Shown: positions 24,495-32,823 of the stretch, one piece after another
How positions within the stretch are numbered: the stretch's first letter is position 1
Layout of the letters: every line of letters starts with the position of its first letter
Assembly: GCF_003710825.1 (NCBI RefSeq)
Contig: NZ_RHHQ01000008.1
Location: forward strand, 1-64,000
Direction of reading: 5' to 3'
Length of the DNA stretch: 64,000 nt
DNA from: Brevibacillus fluminis
GTDB lineage: Bacteria > Bacillota > Bacilli > Brevibacillales > Brevibacillaceae
Position numbers and translations under genes: made by a program
The notes under the pieces: model-generated
The model's input: only the letters and a program-made list of their open reading frames with translations
What the model was told of the DNA's origin: nothing
The model's database searches: none

Positions 24495-24713
24495 GGGATT
24501 TTCGCAAGAAAGTTCCACGAAAAAGCATGACAATGCCTGCTGGGGGTCAGGGAGTACGGCCGCGCGCAAAAAATGAAAACTGCGCCCCAAAGCCACACGC
24601 TGCGCGGCGGGTGTATCTCAAGGATGATATGTGGCGCAAAGCGTTTTCATTTTTTGCGCACGGCCTGGCGGGCATTGTCAAAGTTTTTCGTTCCACTTTC
24701 TTGCAAAAATCCC
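24495..24713. repeat. 219-bp imperfect inverted repeat inside the purine operon
   Basis: Outer arms 24495-24540 and 24668-24713 match at about 38 of 46 positions in inverted orientation (for example GGGATTTT-GCAAGAAAG at both ends). Inner arms around 24559-24581 match at about 22 of 23 (GGCCG-GCGCAAAAAATGAAAAC). The loop is about 45-50 nt. As RNA it would form a very long hairpin between the binding-protein gene and the nucleoside hydrolase. Confidence 0.85.
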
Positions 24714-24765
24714 TTCGCTGCTGTGGAAAGCCCTCCTAGAAAGATTAAATAAAAATATTTAATTG

Positions 24766-24912
24766 ATAAGAAAAACTTCTTTCGGAAGTCCTTTCAAGAA
24801 GCAGATCCTTCGATCTGTGGAAGTTTTCACCGATGCCTATGCTGGAAGTGACGCTGAGGTACTCCGTCTTCCGCTCCAGAATTTATAAGCGCGAGCACTT
24901 ATAAATTCTTAT
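24766..24912 (+). repeat. dispersed structured repeat, copy 2 (147 bp)
   Basis: ATAAGAA at the left end, TTCTTAT at the right. Internal stems: CAGATC-CTTC-GATCTG, GAAG...CTTC and AATTTATAAG-CGCGAGCA-CTTATAAATT. It lies between the binding-protein terminator and the long inverted repeat. Cleanest copy; use as reference. Confidence 0.88.
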
Positions 24913-24919
24913 ACGATAA

Positions 24920-24960
24920 GAAAAAACAAGGGCATTCGCTTTATGATATGCCCTTGTTTT
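24920..24960 (-). terminator. terminator after the binding-protein gene
   Basis: Minus strand CAAGGGCAT/ATGCCCTTG stem with a long T run. It lies 10 bp past the stop. It should make the binding protein more abundant than the downstream transporter genes, as is usual for ABC importers. Confidence 0.85.
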
Positions 24961-24970
24961 GTCTCACTCA

Positions 24971-26053
24971 TTATTGCGTGATTTCGCGGTTGAAGCGGTC
25001 GGTCCAGGCTTTGATTTTTTCGTTGACGAATTTCATGTCCAGCTTTTTCAGCTTGCCGATGACATCTGCACCATAGGTTACGCCTTTTGCTTCTTCAGCG
25101 GTCAGTTGGACGGTTGTGTTTACTGGGGAATCGACTTTTGCTTTTGCCGATTTTTCTTGTACTTCTTTGCTCAGCTGCCAGTTGATGAATTCTTCGGCCA
25201 GCTCTTTATGCTTGCTGCCTTTGACGACGTTCATGGTGTTCATGACAGCATAGCCGCCTTCTTCTGGGGAAACGAACTTGGCTTCCGGTACGGCTGCCTG
25301 GATGTCCTTGAAGTACATTTCCATGATTGGGCCGGCAGCGATTTCGCCTTGGCTGAACATGTTGACGTATTCGGACGTTTTGTTGTAGTACTTGACGACG
25401 TTCGGGTTCACTTCTTTCAGCTTGGCGAAAGCTTTGTCTTCATTAAACTCTGCACTGCCGGAAACAAGCGATGCAGCGTCAACCATCATTGGGCCGGTTG
25501 TCGAGGTGATTCCTGGCAGTGTGAGCTTGCCTGCCAATTCAGGTTTCCACAGGTCTTTCCACGATTTGATGTCGGTTTTGATCACGGTCGGGTTGTACAC
25601 GATACCGAATTGCCCGATCGTATACGCTGGACCGTACTCCTCGCCCAACGGTGCTTTTGCCATATCGGCAATTTGATCGAGGTTCGGGATTTTGCTACGG
25701 TCGATTTTTTCAAACAGGCCGCTCTCGATTCCTTGCTGTGCGTAATAGTCAGACAGATAGATGACATCCACGTCCGAGCTGCCTTGGCGGATTTTGTTCA
25801 GTCGTTCGGCGTTGTTGCCGATTTCGGTGACGATTTTGACGTTGTGCGCTTTTTCGAACGGTTCGTACACTTCTTTTTTGAAGAAGTCCTCGGAAAAGCC
25901 CCACGTGGAAACAACCAATGTTTCCGGTTTTCCGGTGTTAGCGGCGCCCGTGCCTGCAGCGCCTTCTTGTGCTGGCGCGCTGCTGTTTCCACAGCCAGCC
26001 AAAGCGAGCGATACTGCCGAAACTGCCATGATGCCTGTCATTACTTTTTTCAT
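24971..26053 (-). CDS. ABC transporter substrate-binding lipoprotein (PotD/spermidine-putrescine type)
   Basis: 360 residues. Lipoprotein signal peptide with lipobox LAGC (Cys about 21), a Ser/Ala/Gly linker, then a type-II periplasmic-binding fold (LVVSTWGFSEDF, VIYLSDYYAQQGI, TIGQFGIVYNP). Anchored outside the membrane, it delivers substrate to the permeases. Family membership suggests polyamine-like ligands; the operon suggests a purine. ATG 26053 follows TGGAGG; the reading frame runs further up without homology. PurBox-like sequences precede it. Confidence 0.9.
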   Translation of the reverse strand: MKKVMTGIMAVSAVSLALAGCGNSSAPAQEGAAGTGAANTGKPETLVVSTWGFSEDFFKKEVYEPFEKAHNVKIVTEIGNNAERLNKIRQGSSDVDVIYLSDYYAQQGIESGLFEKIDRSKIPNLDQIADMAKAPLGEEYGPAYTIGQFGIVYNPTVIKTDIKSWKDLWKPELAGKLTLPGITSTTGPMMVDAASLVSGSAEFNEDKAFAKLKEVNPNVVKYYNKTSEYVNMFSQGEIAAGPIMEMYFKDIQAAVPEAKFVSPEEGGYAVMNTMNVVKGSKHKELAEEFINWQLSKEVQEKSAKAKVDSPVNTTVQLTAEEAKGVTYGADVIGKLKKLDMKFVNEKIKAWTDRFNREITQ

Positions 26054-26088
26054 CGTATACCTCCAGATAATTGTTTGGAATCGCAGAT

Positions 26089-26132
26089 AAAGTCGAACAT
26101 TTACAGAAAGTCCATTGTTATCATTCGTCTTT
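26089..26132 (-). promoter_or_regulatory. candidate PurBox pair (PurR site)
   Basis: AAAGTCGAACATT (26089-26101) matches the PurBox AWWWCCGAACWWT at 11 of 13. An inverted partner at 26120-26132 matches at 9 of 13. Both keep the central CGAA/TTCG. The gap is 18 bp; I recall 16-17 for B. subtilis PurR pairs. Confidence 0.4.
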
Positions 26133-26200
26133 TTTACAATTTTTATGCAAAAAAAATGGTTCTTGCATATCCCCCTCATCTTCATATGGTTTTTCTGTAT

Positions 26201-26261
26201 AAAATAAAAAGAAAGGTGCCCTTGATAGAATAAACGTGCATTCTAACAAGAGCACCTTTCT
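26201..26261 (-). terminator. intrinsic terminator of the DUF2294-like gene
   Basis: A long stem of about 20 bp, GAAAGGTGC-CTTG-AGAAT and complement (26211-26231/26240-26260), followed by a T-rich stretch on the minus strand. Confidence 0.8.
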
Positions 26262-26357
26262 TTGTAAACAAAGATCAGCGACACCCGTTATGCAAGATAG
26301 CGACGGTCATTTCTTAAGATAAATCAAAAGAAATAATCCATATGGCTCTTGCATTCG

Positions 26358-26708
26358 TTATGGTTCGTTTTCTTGTAAAATTACATTAGTGATGGCCCAC
26401 TGGGTAGCGGCGTCATAGTCGCGCAGCACAACCTCGATGTTCAGGCCCATCTCTTCTTCCAGCTTTTCACGGAGACGCTTCTTGTACAAAAGCGACATCC
26501 GGAAATCCACCTCCAGCTTCAGCGTCGGTGCCTCACCTTCCAACGCGGTTGAACGGGGAGAACGCCGGTGCCGGGCGTAAAAGGTAATGATATTGTTTTC
26601 GATCGCTGCCCGGAGCAAGGTTGTTCCAAAGCCGAACAGCTCCTTGGATATCTCATTGTAGAGATGGCACAGCTTTTTTTTGTTTTCGTTAGAATCTAGT
26701 AGCATCAT
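26358..26708 (-). CDS. DUF2294-like protein
   Basis: About 116 residues, one alpha/beta domain. The segments KELFGFGTTLLRAAIENNIITFY and DFRMSLLYKKRLREKLEEEMGLNIEVVLRDYD resemble the DUF2294 (YbcI-like) family, whose role is unknown. AGGTGAT precedes ATG 26708 (or 26705). Extra N-terminal codons upstream to 26753 lack a ribosome site. Single gene. Confidence 0.65.
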   Translation of the reverse strand: MMLLDSNENKKKLCHLYNEISKELFGFGTTLLRAAIENNIITFYARHRRSPRSTALEGEAPTLKLEVDFRMSLLYKKRLREKLEEEMGLNIEVVLRDYDAATQWAITNVILQENEP

Positions 26709-26880
26709 CGCATCACCTGTGAGACCGTGATCAGGTTCCTTTGACTTTTTCATTATACATATGATCTAGCAATCGGACAAGAGATCATTCGTATTTTCCC
26801 GAAAAAAACAGTTTCCAATCGCAAAAATCATTCGGATTGTTGCTTTTTCCAGAAAGGATTGGGCAATATTGGGCTTTTGT

Positions 26881-27849
26881 TTATGGAAACAACCGATCGA
26901 CCTCTTTGCCAAGCCCGTTCCAAAACTGCGCAATGTTCGCTTTTGGATCGCCGCTGATGCTCGCTCCCTTTTTGCCCGGACTGTAGATGACATCCTCGTT
27001 TTTGGTCAGCTCTGCCATATACGCATTGATAATTTGCGCGGTTTTGGTTGTCGGATGTTCCTTCACAAAGCGCTCATAGCTTTGCTTGACCTGTGGCAGC
27101 AGCTTCAACGTACCGAGGTCGATCGCGTCATAACGGTATTCATGAATGAAAGCGTTCAAATAATCAGCGTACATCGCTTTCATCTCGGCTTTTTTCTGTC
27201 CAGCCGGATATTCCGTCAAGTATTGCTCGACTGCCACCAACCGGTCGCCAAGCTCATTTCGGGTAATTTTGAGCCCACCATCAACAAGAAATGGTTGATC
27301 CGCTGTCACCAGGATGTCCAGATACGTTTTCATCTCGGGTGACAGGTAAGACGCATACACTTGCTTCAGCGCATGCACATCCACTTTCCAGTAAAAGCTT
27401 TCGTCATAGGTGACGCCCAGCGCGAGCTTGCCCGCTTGCTGCGCCATCAGCCATTTCTTAACTTTGTCGTCACCCTTGATTTTAGTGAAATCGTACGGAG
27501 GACCGAGGTCATACAGCTTCTGGACCGTTCCCGGCTGATGGAGCAGCATGGTGAAGCTCTCATTGACGTTAGGCAGAAGATGCTGGTAATAGTCCTGCAG
27601 CGCGATGAACAGCTTGTCGGCTGTTTGTGCATCCACCGTCCCGATGGTTTTATCCAAAAAAGCGGTCACCTCACGCGCTTCATGCGCCTGTGACACAATG
27701 ACTTGAAATTGCTTTTGTACGTCTTCTTGCTTTTGCTGGGGGCTTGACTGAGGTTGCGACGCTGTAGGCTCTGTTTTCGCCGTGGCACAGCCTGCCGTCA
27801 AAAACGCGACGAGCAGGGTGGTGATAATGGGAAATTTGATTTGCTTCAC
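26881..27849 (-). CDS. lipoprotein, unknown function
   Basis: 322 residues. Signal peptide with lipobox LTAGC (Cys about 20), a Gln/Ser/Pro-rich linker (25-45), then a mostly helical domain without motifs that I recognise. GTG start at 27849 with only a weak purine-rich site upstream. It may be an extracellular chaperone-like or binding lipoprotein, but there is no evidence for either. Single gene, about 127 bp from its nearest same-strand neighbour. Confidence 0.7.
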   Translation of the reverse strand: MKQIKFPIITTLLVAFLTAGCATAKTEPTASQPQSSPQQKQEDVQKQFQVIVSQAHEAREVTAFLDKTIGTVDAQTADKLFIALQDYYQHLLPNVNESFTMLLHQPGTVQKLYDLGPPYDFTKIKGDDKVKKWLMAQQAGKLALGVTYDESFYWKVDVHALKQVYASYLSPEMKTYLDILVTADQPFLVDGGLKITRNELGDRLVAVEQYLTEYPAGQKKAEMKAMYADYLNAFIHEYRYDAIDLGTLKLLPQVKQSYERFVKEHPTTKTAQIINAYMAELTKNEDVIYSPGKKGASISGDPKANIAQFWNGLGKEVDRLFP

Positions 27850-27978
27850 AAGTTCACTTCACTTTCTACTCTTTCATTTCATTCGGCTGATCGTCTCGAT
27901 ATTCGTTTTACGCTTCATTCATCGTACCATGTTCTTAAACAGAATACAGGTAAACCTGAAAGAACCCGGTGGAATAAG

Positions 27979-28007
27979 AAAAACTGCCCTTTAACAGGCA
28001 GTTTTTT
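27979..28007. terminator. orphan bidirectional terminator
   Basis: AAAAACTGCC/GGCAGTTTTT stem, six T on plus and five on minus. No supported gene ends here: the lipoprotein gene starts at 27849 going left, and 28010-28477 has no convincing gene. Confidence 0.6.
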
Positions 28008-28009
28008 AG

Positions 28010-28477
28010 ATGGCGCTATATGATTGTTGCTTCTGTTCACTCTCATTAATTGCCTGTCCACTCAGGCACACACGATGGGACGCCATCTTCACCATGAATG
28101 AAGACCAATCCTCGGCGCTAAACCACTATAGTTGTTCCGACAGCTTGCATAGGACCGCCAGGAATATTATGCAAAAGGGTAAATACGAAACAGATGGAAA
28201 TTTACACTGCGATCTGTAAATGACACGGTACTTCTTTTGTAGCAGTTCATTGCCTTATATGAAACTTTTGAAACCAAAACAACGAAAGCCCTTCCTCTCT
28301 TCCATCCTTGCGGCTCCGATGACCGCGCCAGTGAATTGGAAACCAAAAAGAAAAGGATCGCTCTCATTCAAATATGTAATCTATCATATCACTTACTTCC
28401 ATATATGTAAACCCCTAATTTCACACCAATAAAAGGAAACAAATTCCATTCCCAATCGTCTCATCTATCGTGGAGGA
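28010..28477. other. 468-bp interval without a recognisable gene
   Basis: I see only short open frames without ribosome sites or family features. A short minus-strand stretch at about 28235-28345 (ending MEERKGFRCFGFK and similar) could be a decayed coding end, but I cannot identify it. The last 40 bp are the leader of the following secreted-protein gene. Confidence 0.4.
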
Positions 28478-28483
28478 ATGAAT

Positions 28484-29155
28484 ATGAAACGAATCGGAAA
28501 AATTTTACTAGGAACGACCATCGGCGCCATTCTGCTCACGGGTACAGCATTGGCCGCCCCGAAACTGAATCTGTTCATCAACGGAGCTGGCTATGTCTCC
28601 GACTATCTCGGCCTCAAGGTTGAAAACGGCAGCGTGCTGGTGCCAATCGATAAAATCGCGGCCGAATTCAAAGGTAATGCGACTTACGACGCGAAAACGG
28701 GCGACGTGCGCGTCACGCTGTCGGATGCGGCGCTGCTGGCTCACCAGCTCCAACGGTTCGAAGATGCCTTCCGCGCTGACGAACCTAAGCAGGCGCTCGA
28801 TACATGGATAGAAGGCGTGACCGAACGCAACGGCTCGCTTCAATATGCCGTCTTTTCACCTGAGCTGCGTCAAAAGACAAAGGCAGAATTCGACGCGAAT
28901 TTTTGGGTGACCGGCGGTTCGAGCCCCCACATGGGCAAAATCGAAAAGCTCGTAACCAAACAGGTAAACGAAACCACCCTCACCTATTCGTTCAATTACC
29001 ATCTGATCGCATCCAACTATGACGGCTTGGGCAGTGCCGTCGTGACCGTGCAGAAGCTAACGACCGACCGTGGCGATGGCTGGTATGTGACCAACATCAA
29101 GCTGAAGAATCCAGGCGACCTGGGCATCATGATCGGCGTGGAACAGCTGAAATAA
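28484..29155 (+). CDS. secreted protein with copper-amine-oxidase N-terminal-like domain
   Basis: 223 residues. Signal peptide (hydrophobic LLGTTIGAILLTGTALA, cleavage after ALA). Residues about 28-85 resemble the copper-amine-oxidase N-terminal stalk domain common in Paenibacillaceae surface proteins (NGxxxVPIDKIAxxFxxxxTYDxxTGxVxVT). The rest (about 90-223) is a cystatin/NTF2-like domain of unknown role. GGAGG is 7 nt before ATG 28484. Single gene. Confidence 0.65.
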   Translation: MKRIGKILLGTTIGAILLTGTALAAPKLNLFINGAGYVSDYLGLKVENGSVLVPIDKIAAEFKGNATYDAKTGDVRVTLSDAALLAHQLQRFEDAFRADEPKQALDTWIEGVTERNGSLQYAVFSPELRQKTKAEFDANFWVTGGSSPHMGKIEKLVTKQVNETTLTYSFNYHLIASNYDGLGSAVVTVQKLTTDRGDGWYVTNIKLKNPGDLGIMIGVEQLK

Positions 29156-29160
29156 CCAAA

Positions 29161-29215
29161 ACCCCCTCGGGCTGGCAGTACGTTCCTGTAGAACGGCTTG
29201 CCTCCAAGGGGGGGT
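29161..29215 (-). terminator. hairpin between convergent genes
   Basis: Outer ACCCCC/GGGGGT and inner CGTTC/GAACG and GGCAG/TTGCC pairings. A short T tract follows on the minus strand, so it probably ends the mqnE transcript. Confidence 0.55.
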
Positions 29216-29245
29216 ATGTTTGACGGCTTGTCCAATGTGATCAGA

Positions 29246-30346
29246 TCAATATTCCTTGATGACGTTATAAAACGAATCGCGCTCGATCGGGGTTTTGCCT
29301 GCGCCTTTAATTAGCCAAACCAGCTCGTCACGGGTCAGTCCGGTCTGTGTCAATGCGCCTGCCGCATGGCTGATCCGTTCCTCCACAAGCGTCCCATGAA
29401 TGTCGGAGGAGCCGAAATTCAGCGCCATTTGCGTCAATTGCGGGCCGATATTGATCCAATACGCTTTAATATGTGGAACATTGTCAACCATCAGGCGGCT
29501 GATCGCGATCGTTTTCATATCGTCCATCGCAGACGTGCGGCGCTTGATCGAGGCCGTCGCTTTTTTGGGCTGCACAGCCAGCGGAATAAAGTTGACGAAG
29601 CCGCCCGTCCGATCTTGCAGCTCGCGAATGCGCATCATATGGATCAGTCGCTCTTCAAGCGTTTCGATAGAGCCGTAGAGCATGGTCGAGTACGTTTTCA
29701 GCCCCAGGCCGTGTGCGGTTTCATGCGCCACCAGCCATTCATCGGTGCTTGCCTTGTCCGGGCTCATTTTCGCACGGTACTCTTCCGTCAAAATTTCCGC
29801 ACCGCCGCCCGTTAGTGATTGCAGCCCGGCTTTCATCAGCTCTTCGAGCACTTCCTTCACGCTCAGTCCCGAAATCTTTGCAAAGAAGACGATTTCCGCG
29901 CCTGTGTACGCCTTGATCGTGACATGCGGGTAATGTTGTTTTAGCAAGCGAACTGTATTCACATAGTAGTCGAAAGGAAGTGTGTGGTTGTGGCCACCGA
30001 CGATGTGGAATTCTTGCGTGGTCGGCGTATAGCCTTTGGCCACATATTCCAGCAGCTGCTCGTCATTCATCGTATAGGCGCCTTCTTCGTCAGGGTCACG
30101 ACGGAAAGCGCAGAATGAACAGCGAGCCTCGCACACGTTCGTCGGGTTGATATACAGATTTTCGATGAAATAGACCCGATTGCCATTGATTTTGCGGTTG
30201 ACGGCATTTGCAAGCTTGCCGATCGTAAGCAAATCATCCGACTGATACAGCGCAAGTCCGTCCTCCAGGGTCAATCGTTCTCCTCTTTCGACTTTCTCGG
30301 CGACCTGCGCCAGTTTGGGATCAATCCATTTCGCAAAAAGCTCCAC
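29246..30346 (-). CDS. mqnE: aminofutalosine synthase MqnE (radical SAM)
   Basis: 366 residues, full length. Radical-SAM CxxxCxxC at Cys72, Cys76, Cys79 (VCEARCSFCA), followed by the MqnE/MqnC-type FRRDPDEEGAYT and EFHIVGGHNH motifs. MqnE joins 3-[(1-carboxyvinyl)oxy]benzoate to SAM to give aminofutalosine, the second step of the futalosine route to menaquinone. The organism thus uses the Mqn route rather than, or besides, the Men route. It follows the MarR gene by 6 bp. Confidence 0.93.
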   Translation of the reverse strand: MELFAKWIDPKLAQVAEKVERGERLTLEDGLALYQSDDLLTIGKLANAVNRKINGNRVYFIENLYINPTNVCEARCSFCAFRRDPDEEGAYTMNDEQLLEYVAKGYTPTTQEFHIVGGHNHTLPFDYYVNTVRLLKQHYPHVTIKAYTGAEIVFFAKISGLSVKEVLEELMKAGLQSLTGGGAEILTEEYRAKMSPDKASTDEWLVAHETAHGLGLKTYSTMLYGSIETLEERLIHMMRIRELQDRTGGFVNFIPLAVQPKKATASIKRRTSAMDDMKTIAISRLMVDNVPHIKAYWINIGPQLTQMALNFGSSDIHGTLVEERISHAAGALTQTGLTRDELVWLIKGAGKTPIERDSFYNVIKEY

Positions 30347-30352
30347 GGTGCC

Positions 30353-30775
30353 TCACTCCTTCTTCATATTTTCCGTCATTTTGTCCAAGACACGCTTGAA
30401 CGTCGCAATATCTTCATCAGTCAGACCGTCCAGCGCTTTTTTCTCGACATCGGCCGTCACGATGTTCCAGACTGGGATCATCGAGGTCGATTTTTCTGTC
30501 AGCTTCACTTTTTTCTCACGCTTGTCCACGTCATCCACCACGCGAACGATCCAGCCCATCTGCTCCATCCGGTTCAACGTCTGCGACACCGTCGAGGCTT
30601 CCATCGATAACTGCTCGCAAAGCTCGCGCTGTGTCAGCTCCCCATTTAGCAAGAGGCGCAGAATAAACGGCCATTGGCTGCTGGTCAAACCGGTTTGCAG
30701 GATGCCTTCATTCAATTTTTTCGAAAGCAGCCGTCCCAAAATGTTGATATGGTGGCCAAAGCGATTTTTGGTCAT
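30353..30775 (-). CDS. MarR-family regulator
   Basis: 140 residues. Winged helix-turn-helix (about 30-95) with GELTQRELCEQLSMEASTVSQTLNRMEQMGWI and the wing DDVDKREKKVKLT. ATG 30775 follows GAGGTG. It lies 6 bp before mqnE and probably controls this operon through the palindrome in its promoter region. MarR proteins often sense phenolic acids or oxidants, a sensible fit with a pathway that uses an aromatic intermediate; the ligand is inference. Confidence 0.88.
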   Translation of the reverse strand: MTKNRFGHHINILGRLLSKKLNEGILQTGLTSSQWPFILRLLLNGELTQRELCEQLSMEASTVSQTLNRMEQMGWIVRVVDDVDKREKKVKLTEKSTSMIPVWNIVTADVEKKALDGLTDEDIATFKRVLDKMTENMKKE

Positions 30776-30790
30776 TCGATTCGAACACCT

Positions 30791-30816
30791 CAATTAGTTA
30801 GTATGCGAACTAATTG
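30791..30816 (-). promoter_or_regulatory. MarR operator
   Basis: 26-bp palindrome with perfect 9-bp arms, CAATTAGTT and AACTAATTG, 15 bp upstream of the marR start. It probably overlaps the promoter. Confidence 0.65.
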
Positions 30817-30877
30817 ATAGTGTAGCAACTTTTTGCGAAATTGAAAAGGCTTGTATTACACGTGAGCATGAAGAACG

Positions 30878-30922
30878 AAAAAAGGCCATCCCTTGGTCAT
30901 CTTATGACCTCTGGGACAGCAC
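30878..30922 (-). terminator. terminator after the sigma-54 regulator gene
   Basis: Inner AGGTCAT/ATGACC stem extended by GGGAC/GGCCATCCC-type pairing, with six T on the minus strand. Confidence 0.6.
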
Positions 30923-30940
30923 CTTCTTAAGCTTCATTTG

Positions 30941-32764
30941 CTAATTAGCAGCCTCTTCGATTGCTTGCAATCTTGTCTCATCCTCTTCATGGAAATGTAA
31001 ATCATATTTATGAATTTTCCGAATGATCGTTGTCTGATTGACCCCGAGTGCTTTTGCGATTTTACGGGATGTTTTGTATTTCGTAATCGCAAGCTTCAAA
31101 ATTTGCCGCTCCGTTTCTTCTACAGCCTTATTGAGTTGCAAAATCCCTGAAACGGCAACACCCGGCAGCTTGGTTCCCGATGATTTTGAGAGATGACGAG
31201 GTAACCCTTCGGGGTAAATCACCGGGCCCTTCGATGTAACCACCAGCTGCTCCATCAAATTCTCTAATTCTCGAATGTTCCCCGGCCATTCGTAGCCGAG
31301 CAATAGTTGCATCACACTGTCTGCCAAACTGATACATTGCTCATATTTTTTATTAAACCTATTAAGGAAATAATGAATTAACAACGGGATATCTTCAGGC
31401 CTTTCGCGCAAGGGGGGAATCACGATCGGAACCACGTGCAGTCGGTAATACAAGTCCTCGCGAAAAAGCATTTCTTTTATTTTTTGTTTCAGATTTTTGT
31501 TGGTCGCAGAGATAATCCGAATATCCACTTTTTTCATTTTTGTGCCGCCCACAGGTATAAAGGTTTTCTCTTGTACAAGCTGAAGTAATTTAACCTGTAG
31601 ATCAAGTGGTAGTTCGCCGATCTCATCAAGAAATAACGTTCCACCCTCCGCCTGCTCCACCAGCCCGATTTTTCCATTTTTATTGGCCCCGGTAAAGGAG
31701 CCCCCTTCATATCCGAATAATTCCGACTCCATCAGGCTAGGCGGTATCGCTCCACAGTTGATTTGAATAAAGTTTTTCTCTTTTCGCTTGCTCGCATCAT
31801 GGATAATTCGCGCCAGTATGCTTTTCCCCACACCCGATTCCCCTTCGATCAGGACGGAAGAATCCGTTGGAGCAACCTTTTCTACCAGATCAATCAGTGG
31901 GACCATTTTTTCCGACCGCGTATTCATCCTGATCAAAATCGGGTTAGATTTTCGTTCCAGTAGAAACCGATTTTGGTGGTCGATGACCGAGTTAGCCTGG
32001 GCAATCTGGTTGCGCAGATCCACCAGCTCCGTGATATCGCGTGAATTAATGATGACTAAGCTTAGCTCACCCTCTTCGTTAAAAACTGGTTTTCCCGTTG
32101 CCAATACGGTTATTCCCGTCACATATAATTGCTGGTGAGAAACGATGCTTTTTGTCTTCAGTACCTCTAGCGTAACAGAATTATGAATAATCCCTTTTTC
32201 AACCAAATCCTTCATATTCTTGCCAATAAACACATCGGGAGGCAGTCCCATGAACTTTTTGGATGATTCGCTTACATAAAGGACGTTCCCTTCTGCGTCC
32301 GTAACGAATATCTCATCATACGAAGAATCGAGTATCTGTTTTAACTGTTGTCTCTGCTCGCGAAGCACGTCCAACTCTTCTTCAAGCAAACGGTTCATTT
32401 GCTTGACAGCTTCATGCTGATGGCGCAATTGGATGTCCATTACTTGCGCAGCATCGTAAACCTTGTACTCTCCATTCTGATCCGATACGAGCCAGTACTC
32501 GATAGTAGGGTCGATTCGGTTGACGAGCTCGCTTTCATTCATCACGATTTTAAAATTCGCATTGACCGCATGAATGATCTTGGTTTCAAATCCATACACC
32601 GCAGCGTGTTTCCAGAATGACTTTTCATCCAGAATCCCATTCAGCTTCATATCAGAATCAATGACGACGATCGGAAAATCGGAAACGTCAAGAAGTGCTT
32701 TCACATCCGTACATGTCATGTCCCCAAAAACGGACAAGGCGGTTGCATGTTTTGCTACAATCAT
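30941..32764 (-). CDS. sigma-54-dependent enhancer-binding regulator (CBS-like, PAS, AAA+, Fis HTH)
   Basis: 607 residues. A CBS-like N-terminal region (about 8-110), a coiled linker (115-140), PAS (about 142-250), a RpoN-interacting AAA+ domain (about 275-510) and a Fis-type HTH (about 560-600). Walker A GESGVGKS is at 308-315, the sigma-54 contact loop GSFTGA at 355-360 (GAFTGA with Ala to Ser), Walker B FLDE at 378-381. There is no receiver domain, so it senses a ligand or redox state directly. It is the last gene after the flavoprotein (59-bp gap). It most likely drives the three -24/-12 promoters in this cluster through the GAAC-N7-GCATC sites. ATG 32764 follows AGGAGG. Confidence 0.9.
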   Translation of the reverse strand: MIVAKHATALSVFGDMTCTDVKALLDVSDFPIVVIDSDMKLNGILDEKSFWKHAAVYGFETKIIHAVNANFKIVMNESELVNRIDPTIEYWLVSDQNGEYKVYDAAQVMDIQLRHQHEAVKQMNRLLEEELDVLREQRQQLKQILDSSYDEIFVTDAEGNVLYVSESSKKFMGLPPDVFIGKNMKDLVEKGIIHNSVTLEVLKTKSIVSHQQLYVTGITVLATGKPVFNEEGELSLVIINSRDITELVDLRNQIAQANSVIDHQNRFLLERKSNPILIRMNTRSEKMVPLIDLVEKVAPTDSSVLIEGESGVGKSILARIIHDASKRKEKNFIQINCGAIPPSLMESELFGYEGGSFTGANKNGKIGLVEQAEGGTLFLDEIGELPLDLQVKLLQLVQEKTFIPVGGTKMKKVDIRIISATNKNLKQKIKEMLFREDLYYRLHVVPIVIPPLRERPEDIPLLIHYFLNRFNKKYEQCISLADSVMQLLLGYEWPGNIRELENLMEQLVVTSKGPVIYPEGLPRHLSKSSGTKLPGVAVSGILQLNKAVEETERQILKLAITKYKTSRKIAKALGVNQTTIIRKIHKYDLHFHEEDETRLQAIEEAAN

Positions 32765-32823
32765 CGTTTTCCTCCTCTTGTCACGAATTGCAGGCTAGCA
32801 GAATGTGGTGTCTGATTTTTCAG

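Noticed and set aside
26050..26200. Purine riboswitch in the leader of the PotD-type gene
   Set aside because: The minus strand contains TGTAAATGTTCGACT, similar to one loop of the purine aptamer, but the other conserved loop, the junction GTTTCTACC and helix P2 are absent. The same bases fit a PurBox better.
24959..26233. 424-codon plus-strand frame opposite the binding-protein gene
   Set aside because: Phe/Asp/Val-rich complement of a lipoprotein gene with signal peptide and ribosome site on the other strand.
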